Source of the DNA: Roseivirga echinicomitans
GTDB lineage: Bacteria > Bacteroidota > Bacteroidia > Cytophagales > Cyclobacteriaceae
Length of the DNA stretch: 64,000 nt
Direction: 5' to 3'
NCBI RefSeq assembly: GCF_001592935.1
Contig: NZ_LRDB01000023.1
Span: 186,001 to 250,000, forward strand
The position numbers were made by a program, and so were the translations under genes. The notes under the pieces were generated by a model. The model was not told the origin of the DNA. It made no database searches and saw only the letters and a list, made by a program, of their open reading frames with translations. This document shows, piece after piece, positions 8,334-15,784 of the stretch; the first letter of the stretch is position 1, and each line of letters opens with the position of its first letter.

Positions 8334-11300
8334 TTATTGGCCGAAAGTATAGCGTAAACCAAGTTGAACTCTCCATGGCGTTCCGCCAATTGGTTCATTA
8401 CCAGCTCCAGTTTGCACTGAGTAATCATAAGATTTAGTCGCCTGATCAAAGCCTGTGATTCGCATTAGCTCACGGTTTCTACCATAGTTATGTGTATTCC
8501 CTTTTGAGCTATCTAAGAAATTTGCGAAGTTGAATAGGTCAGCAGAAAGTTCTAAACCATGACCATTTATTAACTTAACCTTCTTCAATAATCGAAGGTC
8601 AATGTTTGCATAGAAACCGTTTACGCCTGCATTTCTTTCTGCAAACCGACCAAAGTTATCTTGCAAGTAATCTTTGAAGTTTTGAGGTACATCAGGATTA
8701 TTCAAAATATCCATGTAACCATCTTTAATGGCCTGTGGCGTATTTGCATCATTCGGATCGAATATGTAAGCCTGATCGTTTGACAGGTTGAAGTCACCGT
8801 TCGCACTTCTGTTGTTATTATCAACCACAAAGTTAAAAGGACTACCACCTGAACCTGTAATTGTCGCCCCTAACACAAAACCATGGAAAGAGGGAGAAGC
8901 AGTATTCACTACAAATTTCGAACGGAAGTTGTTGTCAGAATAACCGTAGTTCAAGTCTCTTGGATCGCCAGTAACAGGCAAGAAAGTAGAAGTGTTGGCT
9001 ACACAGCAGTTGTAAGAAGAGTTATCCTTAGAGCTGTTTCTTGTATAGGAAATGTTAAAGTATCCATCCTTTCCTACTTGAGCAGATCCGGAAATGATAA
9101 TGGCATGCTGCTTTACTTCACCGTCAGATTCCAATACTAAAGCTCTACCTACTTGGTTCGAAATTCTACTGTTGGTCCAGTCAGTAATTCCGCTTGCGGT
9201 AATGGTATTCGCAGGCACAAACACTTCTCTACCTTCGTTGGTCACAAAGTATGGATCTTTCGCCAAGTTGGCTTCCTGATAAACATAGTTATTGGTGGTT
9301 TTACTTGCCAAATAGTTTACAGAAACTGAATATTTATCACCAAAGTAGTGCGTATAATCAATGTTGAATTTAGCCGTAGTTGGCACTTCAAAGTTGTCGC
9401 CTACTGCGTTAATGGTGCTGAATGGCACTTGACCTGCTGGTACGCCTGGCACTGTGCTTGGATCATTTCTGTATGCGTTGAAGTCAGGAGTTGGAACATC
9501 CGCACCCGTTACATCAATGGCACCTAGCAAAGTCCCAGAATTCTGAATGTTGTTTACCTGAGCATAATAATGTGGCTGAGAGTTGAAGATACCACCACCC
9601 AATTTAATGATGTCTGAATCTTTACCTCCAATATTCCATATTCCTTGTAATCTTGGCTGAATGTTGTCCAAATCTTGAGGACGATTGTCTGTTCTAATCC
9701 CTAGTTCATTGAATACCGTTTGATTGAATTCTGCACCTTCAGTGAAGATTGTTCCATCCCATCTTACCCCAGCAATCACTTCCAAATCTCTGTGCAGGCT
9801 AAATTCTGCTTGCGCGAAAAGAGACAAATCCAATACGGTTTGCTTTACAATTGGCAAACCTTGCAATGGCACTTCTCTGGCATAACGGCTTGGTGTTAAG
9901 TTTTCGAAATCATCGAGTGAATCGAAGAAGAAACGACCGTTTTGCTCATTTGAAAGTAAGGTCTCCAAATAGGTAATCATGTTGTCCGTTCCGAAAGTGA
10001 AATTCACATTTCCTCTTGATAAATAAGCCGTGTTGGTGAACTGGATCATGTTCTCCAAGTTGGTTTCAGGAGAGTAACGCTGACCACCCAACTGAACCGT
10101 TCTGCTGGCCGAAGATCCATCAGGAAGTGTAGACTGCACATTTACAATCGCTCTTGGAATGTTTGAAGAAGGCAATTGTGAGCTTGGGTTATAAGCTCTT
10201 TCAGCATGCTGATACTGCAACTTGAATTCATTGGTAAAATTGGCATTGAAGGCCGATCGCAATGAAACACCCAAAGTGTTTTCCTGAGAATTGAAGTCAG
10301 AATAACTTTCTGCTAATTCAAAGCTTGAGTTATCGCTAGTACTGAACGGGTTGGTGTATTTGTTGTAGTTATTCTTGATGGTCAACCTGTGAATGTTATT
10401 CAATTGCCAGTCAACCCTTGCAAAGAAGGTACTTGCCTCAGACGAACGTTCAAATTGACCTACTTGCTGGTCAGCGCTCAAACCGTATTTTGCCCTTGCG
10501 ATCTGTAAGTATCGGTCCAAATTCGCTTTCGTCAATCCTGATCTATTCTCGTCATCCGCATTTTGAATGTCAGCAATAAAGAGTGGATCAGTCGCTTCTT
10601 GTCTTTCAAATACTGCAAAAAAGTGAATTTTATCTTTGATGATTGGCCCACCCAAACTCACTCCATATTGTGTATTGTTGAAGTCCGCAGTTCTTTCATT
10701 TTCTCTAATGTCAAGGTCATTTTGAAGATTGTCGTTTCTGTGGTATACAAAAGCGCTTCCTTGCAAATCATTAGTACCAGACTTTGTTACCGCCTTAATG
10801 GCTCCACCGCCTTGACGACCTTGCGTTACATCATAATCATTTGTTGAAATTTCAAACGTTCTAATCGCTTCCTGCGAAATGGTATAAGGACCTTGTCCGA
10901 TTTCACCCGCAGTCAATGTGTTTCTAGCGTTCAAACCATCAATGGTAACGCCTGTTGAAGTTCTTCTTTGCCCTCCCAAATTCAAGCTTCCTCCACCTTG
11001 TAATGGAGACAAACTCACTAAACGAGTGAAATTTCTTCCTTCAGAAGGCAGGTTTTGAATTTGCTGAGTGCTAACGATGGTCGCCTCTCCTTGTCTGTCG
11101 ATAGAAGAACGGATTTGATCACCAGTCACCACAATGGTTTCCATTTCTGTAACTGCCTCAGATAATTCAAAGTTGATCTTCAACTGATCACCTTGATTCA
11201 CCATAAAGCCTTCTTTCTTTTTTGATCCATAGCCCACAAAAGAAGCAGTGATTTCATAAGGACCGCCCAATGGTACTTGAATAAAGCGATATTCACCATT

Positions 11301-11516
11301 TGCATTGGTTACAGTCCCAGTTTGAAAACCAGTGGCAGTATTTCTTACAAGAATGGTTGCACCTGGTAAGGTACTGGCATCGGTAGCGGTAATAACGCCC
11401 TGAATTGTAGCATCTGTTGCTTGTGCTAGGGATTGGAAGACCATACAGGTCAACAATAGCAGGGTCATCCCCAGTTGCCTACTATTGATTTTGATTAGGT
11501 AGAATTTTAGTCTCAT
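8334..11516 (-). CDS. TonB-dependent receptor, Oar-like, with carboxypeptidase-regulatory-like domain
   Basis: A 1060-residue outer-membrane receptor. A long signal peptide (about 1-31, ending near SLAQA) precedes a carboxypeptidase-regulatory-like beta-sandwich (about 35-115), a plug domain at about 125-250 (QIQNLPSEGRNFTRL and GVTIDGLNARN), and a barrel of alternating strands ending in LGLRYTFGQ. The ordering and the N-terminal sandwich match the Bacteroidota Oar/adhesion-type receptors rather than SusC: there is no SusD partner and no typical SusC plug motif. The substrate is unknown; the phosphodiesterase gene downstream is the only clue. A clear TAGTTTTG -7 element with an upstream TTG precedes the gene. 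Confidence 0.9.
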   Translation of the reverse strand: MRLKFYLIKINSRQLGMTLLLLTCMVFQSLAQATDATIQGVITATDASTLPGATILVRNTATGFQTGTVTNANGEYRFIQVPLGGPYEITASFVGYGSKKKEGFMVNQGDQLKINFELSEAVTEMETIVVTGDQIRSSIDRQGEATIVSTQQIQNLPSEGRNFTRLVSLSPLQGGGSLNLGGQRRTSTGVTIDGLNARNTLTAGEIGQGPYTISQEAIRTFEISTNDYDVTQGRQGGGAIKAVTKSGTNDLQGSAFVYHRNDNLQNDLDIRENERTADFNNTQYGVSLGGPIIKDKIHFFAVFERQEATDPLFIADIQNADDENRSGLTKANLDRYLQIARAKYGLSADQQVGQFERSSEASTFFARVDWQLNNIHRLTIKNNYNKYTNPFSTSDNSSFELAESYSDFNSQENTLGVSLRSAFNANFTNEFKLQYQHAERAYNPSSQLPSSNIPRAIVNVQSTLPDGSSASRTVQLGGQRYSPETNLENMIQFTNTAYLSRGNVNFTFGTDNMITYLETLLSNEQNGRFFFDSLDDFENLTPSRYAREVPLQGLPIVKQTVLDLSLFAQAEFSLHRDLEVIAGVRWDGTIFTEGAEFNQTVFNELGIRTDNRPQDLDNIQPRLQGIWNIGGKDSDIIKLGGGIFNSQPHYYAQVNNIQNSGTLLGAIDVTGADVPTPDFNAYRNDPSTVPGVPAGQVPFSTINAVGDNFEVPTTAKFNIDYTHYFGDKYSVSVNYLASKTTNNYVYQEANLAKDPYFVTNEGREVFVPANTITASGITDWTNSRISNQVGRALVLESDGEVKQHAIIISGSAQVGKDGYFNISYTRNSSKDNSSYNCCVANTSTFLPVTGDPRDLNYGYSDNNFRSKFVVNTASPSFHGFVLGATITGSGGSPFNFVVDNNNRSANGDFNLSNDQAYIFDPNDANTPQAIKDGYMDILNNPDVPQNFKDYLQDNFGRFAERNAGVNGFYANIDLRLLKKVKLINGHGLELSADLFNFANFLDSSKGNTHNYGRNRELMRITGFDQATKSYDYSVQTGAGNEPIGGTPWRVQLGLRYTFGQ

Positions 11517-11532
11517 AGTGTTGTTTTTTGCA

Positions 11533-11560
11533 CAAAACTATGGCTACCATTCTCAGGCAA
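11533..11560 (-). promoter_or_regulatory. promoter of the TonB-dependent receptor gene
   Basis: Reading the minus strand, TTG at 11560-11558, 17 bases, then TAGTTTTG at 11540-11533, about 17 bases before the ATG. It matches the Bacteroidota -33/-7 consensus. Confidence 0.65.
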
Positions 11561-11653
11561 ATGTTAGATTTTAACATCTGCAAAAAGGTTAACAATACCC
11601 TAACCAGCCAACTGCTTAGTATTACATTTTCTTAATATTGGGGAAACAGAAAA

Positions 11654-12088
11654 CTAAAGAGTTTTCTGCATTTCGTAATGTTCAATGGCCGCTTCTACGA
11701 ATTTTTCACCCACTTTCACAAAACCATATTTAGTATATAATGGCATTGCTGTAAGTTGGGCATGGAGGTAAATCAAAGTGCCAGGTTTGGCCACATTGCT
11801 TTGAACATCTGCCAAAACCACCTGAACCAAATGCTTGCCTACACCTTTTCCTCTGTATTCATCATAGACAGCAAAGCGCTCTAGCTTCACTCCTTTTTTT
11901 GTAGTGCGATAACGCGAAGTTCCAGCTGGTTCACCTTGATAGTAAGCAATAAAGTGAGTGGACTCCGCATCGAACTCATCGAACTCTTCCACACGGTCGC
12001 AAAGCTGCTCTTCAATAAATACTTTTTCACGGATGGCAAAAGCTTGATCAAGCTCTTCCTGGTTCTCCACTTTTTTTACTCTTATCAT
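11654..12088 (-). CDS. GNAT family N-acetyltransferase
   Basis: A 144-residue single-domain GCN5-related acetyltransferase. The acetyl-CoA loop is visible as RGKGVGKHLV after the strand LERFAVYDEY (about 77-97), and the C-terminal YTKYGFVKVGEKF is the typical closing strand of small GNAT proteins. The start overlaps the last 41 bases of phoH, so the two genes are translationally linked; no other ATG is suitably placed downstream, which supports the long overlap. The acceptor is not predictable; close Bacteroidota homologues are annotated only as GNAT enzymes. Confidence 0.88.
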   Translation of the reverse strand: MIRVKKVENQEELDQAFAIREKVFIEEQLCDRVEEFDEFDAESTHFIAYYQGEPAGTSRYRTTKKGVKLERFAVYDEYRGKGVGKHLVQVVLADVQSNVAKPGTLIYLHAQLTAMPLYTKYGFVKVGEKFVEAAIEHYEMQKTL

Positions 12089-13031
12089 TTTCTTCTTGAT
12101 GTTTATCGTAAGCCGAAATTATTTCTTTCACCAATCTGTGGCGTACCACATCTTTGGCATCTAAATCTACTCTTGCTATTCCTTTAACGCCACTTAAAAT
12201 CCTGAGCGACTCTGCCAAACCTGATTTTTGGTTTCTCGGTAAGTCAATCTGAGATATATCTCCTGTAACAATTACCTTAGAGCTAGGCCCCATACGCGTC
12301 AGAAACATTTTCATTTGCATGGCCGTGGTATTCTGGGCTTCATCCAAAAGAATAAACGCATGGTTAAGCGTTCTGCCTCGCATATAGGCCAATGGCGCTA
12401 TTTCTATCACTCTATTCTCCTGATAAAATTTCAGCTTTTCCGAAGGAATCATTTCATCTAAGGCATCATAAATTGGCCTTAAATAAGGGTCAATCTTCTC
12501 CTTAAGATCTCCTGGAAGGAAACCCAAATTCTCTCCTGCCTCTACAGCCGGACGCGTAATGATGATTTTCTTTACTTCTTTATTTTTTAAGGCTTGTACG
12601 GCCATGGCTACTGATATATAGGTTTTACCTGTTCCAGCTGGCCCTACAGCAAAAACTATATCATTTTCTTCAACGGCTTTCACCAATGCTCGTTGATTTG
12701 CCGTTTTCGGCTTAATGGTGTTGCCTTTGTTGCCATAGACCAAAACACCTTCATCACCTTGTCCGTTGACATATTCCGCTTCACTCTTGATATAAGATTT
12801 CACATTGTCATGTGTTACCTTTCCAAACTTATGGTAATGCTGTACCAAAGAATTCAGAATATCATTGATTTGGATAATCTCTGAGGCATTTCCTTGAATG
12901 AGAATCTCGTTGCCCCTCGATACTATCTTGCTTTTAGGAAAAGCAGAGGCCACTTCTTTGATGTTCTCATTTGCCATGCCCAAAAAATCGACCATGGCTA
13001 TGTTTTCGAGTATAATTAATTTTTCTACCAA
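12048..13031 (-). CDS. phoH: PhoH-like ATPase
   Basis: A 327-residue cytoplasmic ATPase of the PhoH/PhoL type, associated with RNA metabolism and ribosome maturation (often near ybeY in other bacteria). A KH-like N-terminal segment (about 1-75) is followed by the P-loop GPAGTGKT (130-137), the segment TRPAVEAGENLGFLPG (159-174) that is a PhoH signature, Walker B LLDEAQ (228-233), and TGDISQIDLP. The length is standard. It heads an operon with the overlapping GNAT gene and is divergent from the SAM hydrolase gene. A short acidic/basic tail (about 310-327) is encoded in the overlap and may be poorly constrained. Confidence 0.95.
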   Translation of the reverse strand: MVEKLIILENIAMVDFLGMANENIKEVASAFPKSKIVSRGNEILIQGNASEIIQINDILNSLVQHYHKFGKVTHDNVKSYIKSEAEYVNGQGDEGVLVYGNKGNTIKPKTANQRALVKAVEENDIVFAVGPAGTGKTYISVAMAVQALKNKEVKKIIITRPAVEAGENLGFLPGDLKEKIDPYLRPIYDALDEMIPSEKLKFYQENRVIEIAPLAYMRGRTLNHAFILLDEAQNTTAMQMKMFLTRMGPSSKVIVTGDISQIDLPRNQKSGLAESLRILSGVKGIARVDLDAKDVVRHRLVKEIISAYDKHQEENDKSKKSGEPGRA

Positions 13032-13054
13032 ACGCTTAACTATGTTTTATTTGA

Positions 13055-13086
13055 TTGATTTAGCCTCAAAATTTTCGATACTTTTG
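13055..13086 (+). promoter_or_regulatory. putative promoter of the SAM hydrolase operon
   Basis: TTG at 13055-13057, 21 bases, then TACTTTTG at 13079-13086, a full match to TAnnTTTG. It lies 39 bases ahead of the ATG. Confidence 0.6.
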
Positions 13087-13125
13087 CTATTCGCAAACTT
13101 AGAAATTTTAACCGAATAGTCCTTT

Positions 13126-13893
13126 ATGGCCATTGTCACTTTAACTTCTGATTTTGGACACACCGACCACTATGTGGCCGCTTTAAAAGCGACCTTGATT
13201 TCCAAGGACAGCGCATTGAAACTTATCGACATTAGCCACGATATCGAACCTTTCGATATCGCCCATATGGCATTTGTTGTAAGTGCCGTGTTTAGGGATT
13301 TCCCCAAAGGCACCATTCACATGCTTAGCACTAACGTAGCACAAGCTAATCAAGATTCTTATTTAGCAGCTAAAATTGAAGATCATTTTTTTGTTGCCCC
13401 TGATAACGGAATCTTAAGTTTAATCAGTGATAAAACTCCAGAAACCATTGTAAAGTTATCTGTTGACAATAATTCTACTTTTCCTCAGCGTGGTATTTTG
13501 GCCGATTTTGTCTTGCGCTTGGCCGCGAATGAAGACGTTTCCGCTCTAGGTGAAGCAGTTACAGAATACACGCAACTGATGTTAAGGAAGCCTCGTGCTA
13601 CCAAAAAAGAAATTTCCGGCCATGTGATTCGAGTGGACCGTTACGGCAACCTTATCACCAATATCAGTAAAGTGGATTTCGATATTCTAAGTAAAAACAG
13701 AAATTACAAATTGGTATTTGGCCGCGAATCTGCTCCTAGTGTTCATTCTAATTATTACGATGTGGATCCAGGCGAAGTCTTTTTCGTGTTCAATAGCCTG
13801 AACGTTTTGGAAATAGGAATCAATCAGGGGAATGCTTCTACCCTTTTGGGCTTAAGCTACGACAGCCCAATCCTCATTCAATTTGAAGACTAA
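13126..13893 (+). CDS. S-adenosyl-L-methionine hydrolase (adenosine-forming), DUF62 family
   Basis: A 255-residue enzyme of the SAM hydroxide adenosyltransferase family, which splits S-adenosylmethionine with water to adenosine and methionine. Family marks are TSDFGHTDHYVAALK at 7-21, with the conserved Asp at 9, FVAPDNGILSLI near 105, and the second-domain motif VDRYGNLITNIS at about 168-179. Length and N-terminal position of the catalytic Asp match the family. It overlaps the next gene by one base (TAATG), so both are probably one transcript. Chlorinating or fluorinating relatives share the fold; nothing here suggests halogenation. Confidence 0.9.
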   Translation: MAIVTLTSDFGHTDHYVAALKATLISKDSALKLIDISHDIEPFDIAHMAFVVSAVFRDFPKGTIHMLSTNVAQANQDSYLAAKIEDHFFVAPDNGILSLISDKTPETIVKLSVDNNSTFPQRGILADFVLRLAANEDVSALGEAVTEYTQLMLRKPRATKKEISGHVIRVDRYGNLITNISKVDFDILSKNRNYKLVFGRESAPSVHSNYYDVDPGEVFFVFNSLNVLEIGINQGNASTLLGLSYDSPILIQFED

Positions 13894-14189
13894 TGTTAAC
13901 AAGAATTGTAAGAATGACTTTTAAGGCCGAAGAAATGGACGCCTTTATCGAATTATTCAACGAAACCAAAGACCGTATTCGTCATTTTGAAGGCTGTCAA
14001 TACCTAGAATTGATGCGGGATTATAATGATGAGTGTATTTTTGCTACTTATAGTCATTGGGAAAACGAAGAAGCACTGAACCGTTATCGTCATTCGGAAT
14101 TGTTTGGTGAAGTATGGAAAGCCACCAAGGCTAAATTTGCCGATAAACCCGTTGCCTTTTCGCTCAAAGGTTTTATTCAAGTAGACTAA
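13893..14189 (+). CDS. antibiotic biosynthesis monooxygenase (ABM) family protein
   Basis: A 98-residue dimeric alpha+beta-barrel protein of the ABM/quinol monooxygenase type. It begins with the usual first strand (MLTRIVRMTFK), a helix with ELFNETKDRIRHFEGCQYLELMRD, and the motif FATYSHWENEEALNRYRHSELF that is characteristic of the family (W plus the helix with RxxxxF). It is translationally coupled to the SAM hydrolase. Members act on quinones, haem or polyketides, and many are of unknown role, so no substrate is proposed. Confidence 0.85.
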   Translation: MLTRIVRMTFKAEEMDAFIELFNETKDRIRHFEGCQYLELMRDYNDECIFATYSHWENEEALNRYRHSELFGEVWKATKAKFADKPVAFSLKGFIQVD

Positions 14190-14208
14190 AATTTACTGGC
14201 TGAAGCTA

Positions 14209-14239
14209 TTGTTTCATAAAAAATCTTTACTCATTTTTG
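14209..14239 (+). promoter_or_regulatory. putative promoter of tRNA-Leu
   Basis: TTG at 14209-14211, 20 bases, then CATTTTTG at 14232-14239, one mismatch from TAnnTTTG. It stands 20 bases before the tRNA 5' end. Confidence 0.45.
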
Positions 14240-14259
14240 CATCCCCAATTACAACACCT

Positions 14260-14343
14260 GCCCAGGTGGCGGAACTGGTAGACGCGTTGGTCTCAAACAC
14301 CAATGATTTCACGATCGTGCCGGTTCGATTCCGGCCCTGGGTA
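14260..14343 (+). tRNA. tRNA-Leu (anticodon CAA)
   Basis: An 84-base class II tRNA. Acceptor arms GCCCAGG and CCTGGGT pair with one G-U, the anticodon stem TTGGT/ACCAA encloses loop CTCAAAC (anticodon CAA, reads UUG), a long variable arm follows, and the T arm is GCCGG-TTCGATT-CCGGC. The discriminator base is A and the CCA end is not encoded. A strong terminator follows at once. Confidence 0.95.
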
Positions 14344-14346
14344 CTG

Positions 14347-14374
14347 AACCTCTCGAATTTCGGGGGGTTTTTTT
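14347..14374 (+). terminator. intrinsic terminator after tRNA-Leu
   Basis: AACCTCTCGA, loop ATT, TCGGGGGGTT forms a 10-bp stem with two G-U pairs, followed by a run of T to 14374. Confidence 0.85.
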
Positions 14375-14452
14375 ATTGATTACAATCCGCTAGCCTACTC
14401 TTAATTTCTCCTTAAATTGCAGCTTGTCTTCTTACCTAAAACGGTATAATAT

Positions 14453-15217
14453 ATGTCTATCTCAAAAGAGTCTGAATTCATTGGAATGAAAAAAATTAGC
14501 GGAGTAGTCGGCACTACTTTAAAGCTGATGCGCGAACATGCCCAAGTGGGCATGTCAACCAAAGAATTAGACGATTACGGTGGACAGATTTTAACAAGCT
14601 ATGGCGCTAAGTCAGCCCCCTTTGAAACTTATGGTTTTCCTGGCTATTCATGCATTAGCGTGAATGAAGAAGGTGCGCACGGAATTCCCTCTAAGGCAAA
14701 AATATTAAAAGAAGGTGATCTCATTAATATTGATGTATCTGCCGAGCTCAATGGATTTTGGGCGGACAATGGCGGGTCTTTTATTTTAGGAAAGGACATT
14801 CATAACCATCAGCCCTTGGTAGATGCTTCTAAAAGCATTTTACACAAAGCTATTCACAGCATTAAAGGAGGAGTGAAAATAGCGGACATTGGTCAGATCA
14901 TTGAAACCGAAGCAAAAAAATCAGGCTTTAGAGTAATTAAAAACTTAGCCGGTCATGGAGTAGGTAGAAGCTTACATGAATCGCCTGATAGTATTTTGAA
15001 TTACAGAGTAAAAAGTAATCATCAAAGGTTCAAGAAAAACACCACCGTGGCCATTGAAACGTTTATTTCAACCCACTCAAACTTAGCCGTAGAGCTTAGA
15101 GATGGTTGGACATTGGTAGGCAATAAAGGAGGTTACATCACCCAACATGAACACACCATTTTAATTACAGACAATCAGCCCGTAATTCTTACTGCTTGTA
15201 ATGGTATTTGGGATTAA
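14453..15217 (+). CDS. map: methionine aminopeptidase, type I
   Basis: A 254-residue enzyme that removes the N-terminal methionine from new proteins. All five metal ligands are in place: D94 (INIDVSAEL), D105 (FWADNGG), H168 (GHGVGR), E202 (AIETF) and E233 (QHEHTIL), with the substrate-side histidine H76 in EEGAHGIP. There is no N-terminal extension, so it is type Ia by length. The gene is isolated: it is not in the ribosomal protein operon with secY, where the housekeeping copy is often found in other phyla, so it may be an additional copy; the rest of the genome would decide. Confidence 0.93.
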   Translation: MSISKESEFIGMKKISGVVGTTLKLMREHAQVGMSTKELDDYGGQILTSYGAKSAPFETYGFPGYSCISVNEEGAHGIPSKAKILKEGDLINIDVSAELNGFWADNGGSFILGKDIHNHQPLVDASKSILHKAIHSIKGGVKIADIGQIIETEAKKSGFRVIKNLAGHGVGRSLHESPDSILNYRVKSNHQRFKKNTTVAIETFISTHSNLAVELRDGWTLVGNKGGYITQHEHTILITDNQPVILTACNGIWD

Positions 15218-15276
15218 ATCTTTTGCTGAGCTTCAACGTATCTCTATTTTTTTCAGAAATTATTTTATCTTGATCT

Positions 15277-15492
15277 ATGGAAAAGGAGATCGTAAAGGAA
15301 TATTCAAACGGTGAACTCACCGTAGTTTGGAAACCCCAAAAGTGTATTCATGCTGGCGAATGCGTAAAAGCATTACCAGAAGTGTATAACCCCAAAGAGA
15401 AACCTTGGATCAAAGCTGAAAACGCATCCACCCAAGCGCTAAAAGACCAAATCGCTAAATGCCCTTCTGGTGCTTTGAGCTATCGTATGTAG
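15277..15492 (+). CDS. small (4Fe-4S) mono-cluster protein, Fer4_19/YjdI-like
   Basis: A 71-residue protein of the divergent mono-cluster type. The core is CIHAGECVKALPEVYN near 23-38 and KCPSGALSY at 61-69, which matches the Fer4_19 family (YjdI-like), whose members have fewer cysteines than bacterial ferredoxins. Three cysteines are visible in the two motifs. It probably carries a small redox or binding role, but no partner oxidoreductase is adjacent. It is 59 bases downstream of the methionine aminopeptidase gene and may be cotranscribed. Confidence 0.85.
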   Translation: MEKEIVKEYSNGELTVVWKPQKCIHAGECVKALPEVYNPKEKPWIKAENASTQALKDQIAKCPSGALSYRM

Positions 15493-15523
15493 CCCCCTGT
15501 TCCGGTTTCAAGTTTATCGTGGA

Positions 15524-15781
15524 TTACTGTACTGTAATCCGGGCCTCAGAGTATAAGTCGTAAACGGCAACAGTAGTACTATGCCCTGTCGCGTTTCCCC
15601 AAAAAGGATGTTTATTAATCAAAGTTCTCGTTTCGACATATTCTGGATGATAATCGCCTTCCAGATCGTCCCAAACTACGAGCATATATTCATAACGCAT
15701 CTTGCTTTCGCGGCCTTCTTCAAGCCATAGTTCGAAAGTAGTTTCTTCTAAAGATTTTGGGTATTCTCTGCTATCGAACAT
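15524..15781 (-). CDS. small acidic hypothetical protein downstream of the AraC/TPR regulator
   Basis: An 85-residue protein I do not recognise. Its ATG lies three bases after the stop of the large regulator gene, so the two are probably cotranscribed and translationally coupled. The sequence is acidic with many aromatic residues (FELWLEEGRES, YEYMLVVWDDLEGDYHPEYVETRT) and has no signal peptide, membrane helix or cysteine. The even composition and fit with the preceding gene favour a real gene over a chance frame. It may be a small cytoplasmic partner of the regulator, but this rests only on position. Confidence 0.6.
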   Translation of the reverse strand: MFDSREYPKSLEETTFELWLEEGRESKMRYEYMLVVWDDLEGDYHPEYVETRTLINKHPFWGNATGHSTTVAVYDLYSEARITVQ

Positions 15782-15784
15782 ATG

